From: an uncultured Collinsella sp.
GTDB taxonomy: Bacteria > Actinomycetota > Coriobacteriia > Coriobacteriales > Coriobacteriaceae
Reading direction: 5' to 3'
Assembly: GCA_900544425.1 (NCBI GenBank)
Contig: UQUX01000112.1
Coordinates: 1-5,730, forward strand
Length of the DNA: 5,730 bases
Within the stretch, counting starts at the first letter, position 1. Each line of letters begins with the position of its first letter. The translations under genes and the position numbers were made by a program. Of the stretch, positions 1 through 5,521 are shown piece after piece. Under the pieces are notes generated by a model. That model was not told where the DNA came from. It searched no databases and worked only from the letters and a program-made list of their open reading frames with translations.

Positions 1-140
1 CCGACTACTACGCGAACGCCGCGGGCCCCATCGCCCCGCGCCCGGTCCACTCCGCTCTCGACCTGTCCAGGCTCGAGTCGGTCGGCTTCCACATGCCCGA
101 CTGGGAGGAAGAGCTGGGGGAGTACCTCAAGACGCTCTAG
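1..140 (+). CDS. rmlD: dTDP-4-dehydrorhamnose reductase, C-terminal end (partial)
   Basis: Only the last 45 codons are in the window, read in the frame starting at base 3 and ending at the TAG at 138-140. The peptide contains a 'RPVHSALDLSRLESVGFHMP' stretch followed by 'DWEEELGEYLKTL'. This matches the C-terminal substrate-domain signature of RmlD/RfbD (RP..S.LD..kL...G...P.W...L..YL), the NADPH-dependent reductase for the last step of dTDP-L-rhamnose synthesis in the cytosol. The NAD-binding and catalytic parts lie upstream, so activity and a possible fusion to the RmlC epimerase cannot be judged. It is convergent with the glycosyltransferase gene at 243-1214. Codon use is strongly GC-ending, as expected for a core gene here. 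The family call rests on a short tail and is good but not certain. Confidence 0.75.
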   Translation, partial: DYYANAAGPIAPRPVHSALDLSRLESVGFHMPDWEEELGEYLKTL

Positions 141-162
141 CCGCTATTAACTTTTCGAGAGT

Positions 163-192
163 AAAAGCCGCCGTTCTTTAACGGCGGCTTTT
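163..192. terminator. Bidirectional intrinsic terminator between convergent genes
   Basis: A perfect 13-bp stem (163-175 with 180-192) closes a CTTT loop. It starts with AAAA and ends with TTTT, so both strands carry GC-rich stem plus T-run. It lies 22 bases after the rmlD stop and about 50 bases after the stop of the minus-strand glycosyltransferase, so it can end both transcripts. Confidence 0.88.
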
Positions 193-242
193 CTTGTTGG
201 TGGCTATCTGCGCAGTGGTGCCAATAGTATTTTGCGGAAGAT

Positions 243-1214
243 CTACCTCTCGCTTGGCTTGGAAGTAGGGTGGCCGGGCTGGTCATCGTAGGCGTATTTG
301 CTGTACACGTTGACCTCCCACTGCTTTTTCTCAACCTTTGCCACAGAATCCAGGATGAATCCGGTCGCAAGGCTCAGTCCGCACAGGAACATAAACGAGG
401 CGGCGAGCATGGCGGTGGGGAAGCGCGGGACCAGGCCGGTCTGAAAGTACTCAACAAAGATAGGAATGCCCAAAGCCAGGCCGATAATCGCGAATAAAAG
501 CGCAACCAGACTGAAGAACTTCAGCGGGCGGTAGTCCTTGAACAGCGTGCCGATCATCGTAACGACTTTAATGCCGTCGCTCACGGTATTGAGCTTGGAC
601 TCGGAGCCTTCCGGACGGTCGCGGTACTCGATGGGTACATCTTTGATGCGCCAGCGGTGGTCGACGGCGTGGATCGAGAGCTCGGTTTCGATCTGAAAGC
701 CCTCGGAAAGCACTGGGAAGGTTTTAACGAACGGGCGGCTCATGGCGCGGTAGCCGGTCATGACGTCATCGAAGCTGTAGCCATAGATCCACTTGATCAT
801 GGCGCGGACCAGATTGTTGCCAAAGCCGTGGAAGGCGCGCTTGTTTTCCTCGGCGTAGGTGCCGTTTGAAAGGCGATCGCCTACGGTCATGTCGGCCGTA
901 CCGTTAAGGATGGGCTCGCAGAGGGCCTTGGCCGCCTCGGCGGGGTAGGTGTCGTCGCCGTCGACCATCAGGTAGCAATCGGCGTCGATGTCGCGAAACA
1001 TCTGGCGGCATACGTTGCCCTTTCCCTGACGGGGCTCAAAGCGGACCGTGGCGCCGTGCTCGGTGGCGATGCGTGAGGTATCGTCCGACGAGTTGTTGTC
1101 ATAGACATAGACCGTCGCTTGCGGAAGCTCGCGGTGAAAGTCGTCGATGACTTTGCCGATCGTGGGCGCTTCGTTGTAGCAGGGGATGATGACGGCGATG
1201 GATTCAGAATTCAC
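243..1214 (-). CDS. GT2 family glycosyltransferase with two C-terminal membrane helices
   Basis: This 323-residue protein has an N-terminal GT-A nucleotide-sugar domain: IIPCYNE at 9-15, YDNNSSDDT at 38-46 and the metal-binding DGDD at 85-88. It continues with DVMTGYRAMSR at 150-160 and GFQIETEL at 172-179, a pattern seen in dolichyl/polyprenyl-phosphate sugar transferases (DPM1/GtrB-like). Two hydrophobic segments at about 231-255 and 266-288 should anchor it in the membrane with the catalytic domain in the cytosol. The likely reaction is transfer of a sugar from a nucleotide donor to undecaprenyl phosphate; the sugar cannot be told. The start is the GTG at 1214, with AAGGAG (1226-1221) six bases upstream. 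It is divergent from the polysaccharide ABC exporter and convergent with rmlD, which supports a role in surface glycan assembly. The family is certain, the exact substrate is not. Confidence 0.9.
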   Translation of the reverse strand: MNSESIAVIIPCYNEAPTIGKVIDDFHRELPQATVYVYDNNSSDDTSRIATEHGATVRFEPRQGKGNVCRQMFRDIDADCYLMVDGDDTYPAEAAKALCEPILNGTADMTVGDRLSNGTYAEENKRAFHGFGNNLVRAMIKWIYGYSFDDVMTGYRAMSRPFVKTFPVLSEGFQIETELSIHAVDHRWRIKDVPIEYRDRPEGSESKLNTVSDGIKVVTMIGTLFKDYRPLKFFSLVALLFAIIGLALGIPIFVEYFQTGLVPRFPTAMLAASFMFLCGLSLATGFILDSVAKVEKKQWEVNVYSKYAYDDQPGHPTSKPSER

Positions 1215-1244
1215 TCAATGCTCCTTATACGTTCAATCCTTGAA

Positions 1245-1250
1245 AGTATA
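1245..1250 (-). promoter_or_regulatory. Candidate -10 box for the GT2 gene
   Basis: Read on the minus strand this is TATACT (5 of 6 to consensus), about 30 bases before the GTG start. Seventeen bases further upstream is TTAGGA (1273-1268), only a partial -35 match. This is a sequence-pattern call only. Confidence 0.4.
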
Positions 1251-1329
1251 GCCGTTTGGGCTTGGCATCCTAAGATGTGGGTTAGTTCTCCAGTTTTGTT
1301 GCGCGAATCGTTTGCATGGCCGTCGGGTC

Positions 1330-1335
1330 TATACT
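1330..1335 (+). promoter_or_regulatory. Candidate -10 box for the ABC exporter operon
   Basis: TATACT lies 40 bases before the GTG start of the permease gene. No good -35 hexamer sits at 16-18 bases upstream; TTGCAT at 1312-1317 is too close (12 bases). If real, transcription starts near 1342, which would place the alternative upstream TTG start (1312) outside the mRNA. Confidence 0.35.
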
Positions 1336-1374
1336 GTTCGTTTGTCAACGATTACGAGTAAAGGAGTTGCATCC

Positions 1375-2220
1375 GTGTCGGATCAGACAAAGCAACAAGA
1401 AACTCGCAGTCTGCCTGCGACGTTTGCTAAGAACGAATTTGAGAAGGACGCGTTTATCCTTCGTCAGCTGGTTACCAAGGATTTTAAGATCAAGTATCGC
1501 CGTAGCGTTCTGGGCGTCGCATGGTCGGTGCTCAACCCGCTGCTGATGATGATCGTCATGGCCATCGTGTTCTCGACGATTTTTGGCCAGGGTCGCAATG
1601 GCTCAATGACGCCCGAGATGTACCCGCTGTACTTGATCGTGGGTAACATTACCTTTGCCGTCATGTCCGAGTCTACGAACCAGGCCCTGACGTCGATCGT
1701 GGGCGCTGCCCCTCTGCTCAAGAAGGTTAAGGTGCACCGCTGGGTCTTCCCGGTGCAGAAGGTGCTCTTCTCGCTGGTCAACTTTGCCTTCTCGCTGGTC
1801 GCCGTCGCCATCGTCATGCTGTGGTTCCGCGTTATGCCTTCTTGGCACCTGATTCTGCTGCCGGTTTGCCTGCTGCTGCTTATGTGCTTCTGCATGGGCC
1901 TGGGCATGATGCTCTCTGCCCTTACGGTCTTCTTCCGCGACGTTATGCATCTGTGGAGCGTCGTCATTACGGCGTGGACTTACATTACGCCCATCTTCTG
2001 GACGACTGACTATATTGCGCAAATGCCGCATCTCGTACGTATCTTGATGTATGCGAACCCCATGTTCAACTACCTGCAGTTTATGCGCGATATCTTCCTG
2101 TTCCAGACTACGCCCTCGCTTATGACGTTTGGTATGTGCGTTGCCTGGGCGGTTCTTGCGCTTATTATTGGCTATACCGTGTTCCATAAGTCCGAGCGCA
2201 AGTTCATCCTCTACATCTAA
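1375..2220 (+). CDS. Polysaccharide ABC exporter, permease subunit (Wzm/TagG type)
   Basis: This 281-residue integral membrane protein is of the ABC-2 type. After a cytosolic N-terminus comes the amphipathic hallmark 'KYRRSVLGVAWSVLNPLL' (40-57), typical of permeases for O-antigen, capsule and teichoic acid. Hydrophobic segments follow at about 52-71, 83-103, 126-150, 157-182, 193-210 and 251-270, giving the usual six helices, with FFRDV at 186-190. The start is the GTG at 1375: AAAGGAG at 1360-1366 is eight bases upstream. The frame stays open to a TTG at 1312, but that lacks a ribosome site and precedes the putative promoter. It is followed 11 bases later by its ATPase gene, so the two form an operon and should assemble as a 2+2 transporter moving a lipid-linked glycan across the membrane. 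Which glycan is unknown; nearby rmlD suggests one with rhamnose. Confidence 0.92.
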   Translation: MSDQTKQQETRSLPATFAKNEFEKDAFILRQLVTKDFKIKYRRSVLGVAWSVLNPLLMMIVMAIVFSTIFGQGRNGSMTPEMYPLYLIVGNITFAVMSESTNQALTSIVGAAPLLKKVKVHRWVFPVQKVLFSLVNFAFSLVAVAIVMLWFRVMPSWHLILLPVCLLLLMCFCMGLGMMLSALTVFFRDVMHLWSVVITAWTYITPIFWTTDYIAQMPHLVRILMYANPMFNYLQFMRDIFLFQTTPSLMTFGMCVAWAVLALIIGYTVFHKSERKFILYI

Positions 2221-2231
2221 GGAGTGCTGTG

Positions 2232-2999
2232 ATGACTGAATCTGTTGTTGATTACAGCGAGCAGCCTCTGGCTGTCGAGGTCGACGACGTCACCATGATC
2301 TTTAACATGGCGTCCGAGTCGCTGACCAACCTCAAGGAGTACTTCATTAAGCTTGCCAAGCATGAGTTGTTCTTTGAGGAGTTTAGGGCGCTTAAGCATA
2401 TCTCGTTTGATATTCATCGTGGCGAGGTCGTGGGTCTGGTCGGCACCAATGGCTCCGGCAAGTCTACGATGCTCAAGATTATCGCTGGCGTGCTTGAGCC
2501 AAGCGAGGGCAGCGTTAAGGTGCACGGTAACATCGCGCCGCTGATTGAGCTTGGTGCTGGTTTTGACCCCGAGCTGACCGCCCGCGAGAACATCTATCTG
2601 AACGGCGCCCTGCTTGGCTATACCAAGGAGTTCATCGATGCCAACTTTGACGGCATTATCGAATTCGCTGAGCTGCAGAACTTTGTCGATATGCCGCTTA
2701 AGAACTTCTCCTCGGGCATGGTGGCGCGTATCGCCTTTGCAATCGCGACGATTACCGAGCCCGATATTCTGATCGTTGACGAGACGTTGTCCGTCGGTGA
2801 TGTGTTCTTCCAGCAGAAGTGCGAGGACCGTATCCAGCACTTTATCCAGAGCGGCGACGTGACGGTTCTGTTCGTTTCGCACTCTATGGAGCAGGTTGAG
2901 CGCATCTGCCAGCGTGCCGTTTGGATTGAGAAGGGTGACCTTCGCATGGACGGCCCGGTTGATGAGGTCTGCAAGGCGTATCGCGAGCAGTTCAACTAG
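2232..2999 (+). CDS. Polysaccharide ABC exporter, ATP-binding subunit (Wzt/TagH type, short form)
   Basis: This 255-residue nucleotide-binding subunit powers the permease encoded just upstream. Motifs in order: Walker A GTNGSGKST (71-79), the polysaccharide-exporter block IELGAGFDPELTAREN (105-120) in the Q-loop area, signature NFSSGM (158-163), Walker B ILIVDE (179-184) followed by the D-loop region, and the switch histidine H217 in FVSHS. All residues needed for ATP hydrolysis are present. The protein ends soon after the ABC domain, so it lacks the C-terminal carbohydrate-binding domain of long Wzt proteins and probably does not read a glycan end cap. The chosen start is the ATG at 2232, seven bases after the AAGGAG (2219-2224) that overlaps the permease stop; the in-frame GTG at 2229 is only four bases away. 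No terminator is seen before the tRNA gene downstream. Confidence 0.92.
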   Translation: MTESVVDYSEQPLAVEVDDVTMIFNMASESLTNLKEYFIKLAKHELFFEEFRALKHISFDIHRGEVVGLVGTNGSGKSTMLKIIAGVLEPSEGSVKVHGNIAPLIELGAGFDPELTARENIYLNGALLGYTKEFIDANFDGIIEFAELQNFVDMPLKNFSSGMVARIAFAIATITEPDILIVDETLSVGDVFFQQKCEDRIQHFIQSGDVTVLFVSHSMEQVERICQRAVWIEKGDLRMDGPVDEVCKAYREQFN

Positions 3000-3001
3000 G
3001 T

Positions 3002-3007
3002 TATAAT
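3002..3007 (+). promoter_or_regulatory. Candidate -10 box for tRNA-Arg
   Basis: A perfect TATAAT lies right after the ATPase stop codon and about 47 bases before the tRNA 5' end. The region 16-18 bases upstream (2978-2985) has no recognisable -35. The tRNA could also be transcribed by read-through from the exporter operon, as no terminator separates them. Confidence 0.4.
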
Positions 3008-3053
3008 TACTTGCGCCTGACAGGCTTGCGCTTGCTTGGGCGTGCGGCTATTT

Positions 3054-3130
3054 GCTCCATTAGCTCAGTTGGATAGAGCAGGGGACTTCTAATCCCAAGG
3101 TCGACGGTTCGAATCCGCCATGGAGCACCA
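3054..3130 (+). tRNA. tRNA-Arg (anticodon TCT)
   Basis: A 77-base cloverleaf with encoded CCA end. The acceptor stem 3054-3060/3120-3126 is perfect and the D stem GCTC/GAGC is intact. The anticodon loop CTTCTAA (3086-3092) puts TCT at 3088-3090, reading AGA (and probably AGG) codons. The T loop is TTCGAAT. The base at position 20 in the D loop is A, the known arginine identity element, which supports the assignment. Two stem positions do not pair: G3081 with A3097 (27-43) and A3104 with C3118 (50-64). The gene is followed by a strong terminator. Confidence 0.95.
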
Positions 3131-3139
3131 TCGTTTATT

Positions 3140-3171
3140 AAGCCCAGACCGCTTGGTGGTCTGGGCTTTTT
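3140..3171 (+). terminator. Intrinsic terminator after tRNA-Arg
   Basis: An 11-bp stem (3140-3150 with 3158-3168, AAGCCCAGACC and its complement) with a seven-base loop ends in a run of five T at 3167-3171. It starts nine bases after the tRNA CCA and may also end read-through from the exporter operon. Confidence 0.88.
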
Positions 3172-3174
3172 CAC

Positions 3175-3398
3175 ATGCCGGTGTTCTTTGTTCTTGCCGG
3201 GTATACGTTTAGGCCGAAGCCGTGGCGTGAGCTGCTATTGTGCTGCTGATGTGGATTGGTTATACGGCGCGCCAAAGGGGGCTGGAGCCGAGCGTGAGCA
3301 AGCCTCTGCTTATGACGCTGCCAGCATCGTGGTTCTTCGCGTCAATCGTACGCTGTGCCTGCGATATTGGATTGGCGTACGTGATCAAGAAGGCGTAA
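3175..3398 (+). pseudogene. Possible decayed small membrane-protein gene
   Basis: This interval lies between the tRNA terminator and the terminator of the minus-strand cassette. No intact gene was found, but two adjacent frames read like one hydrophobic protein. From 3175 the frame gives 'MPVFFVLAGYTFRPKPWREL', then stops at TGA 3241-3249 area. The next frame, open from 3231 to the TAA at 3396-3398, gives 'LLMWIGYTARQRGLEP' and then 'LPASWFFASIVRCACDIGLAYVIKKA' as its tail. A one-base frameshift near 3231-3245, a GCTGCT/GTGCTGCTG-rich stretch, would join them. There is no ribosome site before 3175 (the tRNA terminator is there) or before the internal ATG at 3249. I do not recognise the family. 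It may be a remnant of a gene cut at its 5' end, or chance. Confidence 0.3.
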
Positions 3399-3433
3399 CA
3401 AAAGCGGGGAGGACCAACTTGGCCCTCCCCGCT
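3399..3433 (-). terminator. Intrinsic terminator of the two-gene cassette
   Basis: A 10-bp GC-rich stem (3433-3424 with 3412-3403 on the minus strand) continues inward with TGG/CCA pairing. On the minus strand it is followed by TTTTGTTA. It begins five bases after the stop codon of the ATPase gene. Confidence 0.82.
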
Positions 3434-3437
3434 GTAT

Positions 3438-4439
3438 CTAGTCTGCCTTCAGGCACTCGGGCAAGACGTTTGCAACTGCATTCATCGCCTGCGGCCTCAG
3501 GTACTGCTCATTGAGCTTTACCTTTCTGTAGGCGTAGCGAGTGTCTGCCGAGTATTTGATCAACACATCGGTGAAGAACCGCTCCCAGCTCAGGTAGTCG
3601 CGGCTTTCGATATAGCTTGAGGGATCCTCGAGGATTTTTAAGATATCGTTACTGGGAATGAGGCCAGATTGCAGGAGTGTCCACTCGAATGATTCGGGGA
3701 GGAACAAGCGTACGTTCTTGTAAACGCGCTGTCCGAGCACCTTTTCGATGTAGGGACCAAATGCTGCTCCGTCTCCAATAGCAAGGATGTTTTGCTCGGG
3801 ACATTCGTGAATCGTACGTTTTAGATTCGCAACGCCGGTGGCGGTATAGCAGGGGATCCCGAGTCGGTTGCAAAGAGCGTCGTAGAATTGATAGCCAGAT
3901 TTGCTATCCTCGACAACTACGGCGTCGGGTACCTCGAATCCAACATTTAGATCCTGATACAGCATACTTGCCGTGTGGTCATATAGCGGCTTGGTCACCG
4001 AGTAGAAGCGCCTGTCGCTCTTGCGGCCATTGATTGTTTTACTTGTCGTGTTGACTAGCTTCAGGATCTCATCAACGCTGTAGGGGAGCTCGTTGGCATC
4101 GCGACGAGATATCAGAACAAAATAGTTGGACGAGCCGTTGACGGCTTTGGCGAAGTCCTTTGAGTAGATAAACTCGTTACCCTCATCTAGAAAGACGATT
4201 GAATCTTCGATGATCGATAGCTCGCGCTCCCAGCGTCTGCCGGAAAGCGTTTCGCAAGGCACGTCGCAACTGAGTGCAACGCCGCTTTCCGGTCCTCGGT
4301 CGTTGTAGTCGCGAATCATCGAGATGAGCATCGTTTTACCCGTGCCGCTGTTGCCGCGTATAAAGGAAATATTGCGCTTAAACGTGAGTGTGTATTTGAC
4401 CTTTGCACGCTCTACGACAACGGTATGCGTTCCCTTCAT
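3438..4439 (-). CDS. P-loop ATPase with TOPRIM-like C-terminal half, function unknown
   Basis: This 333-residue soluble protein has Walker A GNSGTGKT (29-36) right after a short beta-rich N-terminus. Walker B is IVFLDE (81-86), and VLISRRD (108-114) sits where AAA/ABC-type ATPases carry a sensor. The second half holds VVVEDSKSGYQFYDAL (174-189) and ILAIGDGAAFG (218-228). The spacing of an acidic turn after one beta strand and a D-G turn after another recalls TOPRIM domains of OLD-like nucleases. However, the usual DxD reads D-G-A here, so nuclease chemistry is doubtful. LPESFEW (248-254) follows. From memory, similar proteins occur in Firmicutes and mobile elements under vague names such as 'translation initiation factor 2' or AAA ATPase; I could not verify this. 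Its ATG overlaps the stop of the DUF4869-like gene (TAATG), so translation is probably coupled. Ribosome-site-like AGGAG is absent, which fits coupling. GC is much lower than in neighbouring genes. Confidence 0.8.
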   Translation of the reverse strand: MKGTHTVVVERAKVKYTLTFKRNISFIRGNSGTGKTMLISMIRDYNDRGPESGVALSCDVPCETLSGRRWERELSIIEDSIVFLDEGNEFIYSKDFAKAVNGSSNYFVLISRRDANELPYSVDEILKLVNTTSKTINGRKSDRRFYSVTKPLYDHTASMLYQDLNVGFEVPDAVVVEDSKSGYQFYDALCNRLGIPCYTATGVANLKRTIHECPEQNILAIGDGAAFGPYIEKVLGQRVYKNVRLFLPESFEWTLLQSGLIPSNDILKILEDPSSYIESRDYLSWERFFTDVLIKYSADTRYAYRKVKLNEQYLRPQAMNAVANVLPECLKAD

Positions 4440-4888
4440 TACTCATCAACATCCAAAAAGTCATTCGTGGCGCCGACAAACTCCTGCATGTTTCTGACGA
4501 TGCGGCCATCGTTTTCAATGCGGATTTCAAAGCTCTTCCAGGGGAATTTCATGATGTGGTATAAGGTCACCATCACATCCTGCTCTTTGCCGATCTTGAG
4601 TAGCCAGCGGGCACAGTTGTCTCCGCAGGTGGATGCGTTGAACACCATATTTGGGAGATTGCGCACCAGCAGCAGCGTCTTAACGCCGCCGGACAGTTCG
4701 AGTGGGGTGATCGAGCCCAGCTGTTTGCTTACGATGTTGTGGGGACCGATGAGCTCTGATCCGTCCACGCTTTTAATAATCTGTGCGGCCATAGGGTCTT
4801 CGAACCATGAGTCCAAGTATGAGTTCCTAAAATAGGTTTCGGTATCGTAGATGGAACCGGGGTGATCCCCCAGATGGATGCTTAACAT
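4439..4888 (-). CDS. DUF4869-like protein, first gene of the cassette
   Basis: This 149-residue protein has no signal peptide or membrane helix. It begins MLSIHLGDHPGSIYDTETYF and carries YLDSWFEDP (24-32), LSGGVKTLLL (65-74), NASTCGDNCARWLLKI (84-99) and EFVGATNDFL near the end. I match these to the DUF4869 family (unknown function) from memory. The C89..C92 pair in CGDNC is notable and could be structural or metal-related. The start is the ATG at 4888 because GGAG (4898-4895) lies six bases upstream. The frame is open further up to 4978, but that stretch runs through the promoter and the aroQ terminator. The stop shares one base with the start of the downstream ATPase, so the two are one operon and probably act together. 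GC in 4801-4860 is 27/60 by hand count, well below aroQ next door. Confidence 0.75.
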   Translation of the reverse strand: MLSIHLGDHPGSIYDTETYFRNSYLDSWFEDPMAAQIIKSVDGSELIGPHNIVSKQLGSITPLELSGGVKTLLLVRNLPNMVFNASTCGDNCARWLLKIGKEQDVMVTLYHIMKFPWKSFEIRIENDGRIVRNMQEFVGATNDFLDVDE

Positions 4889-4919
4889 GCGCGTCTCCAG
4901 ACGTTGTGTGACTGCAATG

Positions 4920-4925
4920 ATTATA
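4920..4925 (-). promoter_or_regulatory. Candidate -10 box of the two-gene cassette
   Basis: Read on the minus strand this is a perfect TATAAT, about 31 bases before the ATG at 4888. The expected -35 region (about 4943-4948) falls inside the stem of the aroQ terminator and reads CTGGCG, a poor match. The box is the only good promoter element between aroQ and the cassette. Confidence 0.5.
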
Positions 4926-4931
4926 TGCCAG

Positions 4932-4973
4932 TAATAAAGTGCCGCCAGTAGCGAGGTTGCTGCTGGCGGCACT
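4932..4973 (-). terminator. Intrinsic terminator of aroQ
   Basis: An 11-bp stem (4973-4963 with 4948-4938 on the minus strand) extends by a T-G wobble and AGC/GCT to about 15 bp around a six-base loop. On the minus strand it is followed by TTATTA, forming with the stem end a TTTATTA run. It lies about 45 bases after the aroQ stop and directly before the cassette promoter. Confidence 0.8.
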
Positions 4974-5018
4974 GGCATTATTAGCGTGTGAATCGCGTTG
5001 ATGGATTTGCTCGCGAGG

Positions 5019-5456
5019 CTACTTTTCGTGACGTTCCCTCAGCAGCTCCAGCGCGTGGGCGTAGCCTTGCAGGCCCTCGCCGGTGATGGTGGCGAAGCAG
5101 GCTAGGCGGGCGTAGCTCACCTGGCGGAAGTCTTCGCGCGTCTCTACGGCGCTGATGTGCACCTCGACGGCAGGGATGGCAACGGCCTTGAGGGCGTCGA
5201 GGATCGCCACGCTCGTATGCGTGTAGGCAGCCGGGTTGATGACGATGCCGTCGACCTTGCCGTAGGCCTCCTGGATCTTGTCGACGATGTTGCCCTCGTG
5301 GTTGGACTGGAAGACCTCGACCTCGTCGAAGCCCTGTGCGGCGCCCGCTTCCTGGCAGATCTGCACTAAGCGGTCGTAGTTGTCGCTGCCATAGATGCCC
5401 GGCTCGCGAATGCCGAGCATGTTGAGGTTGGGGCCGTTGATGACGAGTGCTTTCAT
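5019..5456 (-). CDS. aroQ: Type II 3-dehydroquinate dehydratase
   Basis: This 145-residue cytosolic enzyme converts 3-dehydroquinate to 3-dehydroshikimate, the third step of the shikimate pathway to aromatic amino acids; the type II enzyme works as a dodecamer. Its length is normal. The full active-site set is visible by comparison with characterised type II enzymes: N10 in NGPNLNMLG, R17 and Y22 (REPGIYG, the catalytic tyrosine), N74 and H80 in INPAAYTHTS, E98 and H100 in EVHIS, and R107 and R111 in TREDFR. The C-terminal ITGEGLQGY.HALELL block is also typical. One oddity is A103 where the family usually has asparagine (EVH.SN). The start is the ATG at 5456, with AAAGGA (5469-5464) seven bases before it. 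The shikimate kinase gene lies 63 bases upstream on the same strand, so both serve one pathway. No promoter is seen in the gap. Confidence 0.96.
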   Translation of the reverse strand: MKALVINGPNLNMLGIREPGIYGSDNYDRLVQICQEAGAAQGFDEVEVFQSNHEGNIVDKIQEAYGKVDGIVINPAAYTHTSVAILDALKAVAIPAVEVHISAVETREDFRQVSYARLACFATITGEGLQGYAHALELLRERHEK

Positions 5457-5478
5457 GGTTGCTTCCTTTGCAGTCGAG

Positions 5479-5521
5479 AAACCACCACAAAGGTGCCTGT
5501 CCCCTTTGTGGTGGTTTTTTT
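5479..5521. terminator. Long hairpin in the aroK-aroQ gap, terminator-like
   Basis: A perfect 15-bp stem (5479-5493 with 5503-5517) closes a nine-base loop. On the + strand it ends in seven T (5515-5521), an excellent terminator, yet no + strand gene precedes it. On the minus strand it begins right at the aroK stop codon and ends in TTTCTCG, a weak T-tract. It may partly terminate or attenuate aroK transcripts before aroQ. The loop and inner stem, AGGTGCCTGTCCCCTT, look like a dispersed intergenic repeat. Confidence 0.65.

Noticed and set aside
1312..1374. Upstream TTG start extending the permease by 21 residues
   Set aside because: It has no ribosome site and includes the putative -10 box at 1330-1335; the GTG at 1375 has AAAGGAG eight bases upstream.
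1603..2187. Long minus-strand open frame under the permease gene
   Set aside because: The translation is rich in H, R, Q and E without motifs, as expected opposite a hydrophobic coding sequence; no ribosome site.
2217..2882. Long minus-strand open frame under the ATPase gene
   Set aside because: It mirrors the codons of a clearly real ABC ATPase and shows no domain of its own.
3015..3025. GCCTG-A-CAGGC palindrome before the tRNA as a terminator of the exporter operon
   Set aside because: The usable stem is only about four pairs and no T-run follows.
3103..3130. tRNA 3' end as an attachment site with a second copy downstream
   Set aside because: I looked for a repeat of the T-arm/acceptor sequence up to about 5000 and found none, and there is no integrase gene in the window.
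3188..3514. Plus-strand open frame overlapping the 3' end of the cassette ATPase
   Set aside because: It starts without a ribosome site, crosses a terminator hairpin and runs antisense into a real gene; the translation has no recognisable motif.
4889..4978. Longer N-terminus for the DUF4869-like gene
   Set aside because: The extension would run through the cassette TATAAT box and the aroQ terminator, and family members start at MLxIHxGD as far as I recall.
4981..5490. Minus-strand open frame overlapping aroQ in another frame
   Set aside because: It is an arginine/histidine-rich shadow of aroQ, whose catalytic motifs are complete.
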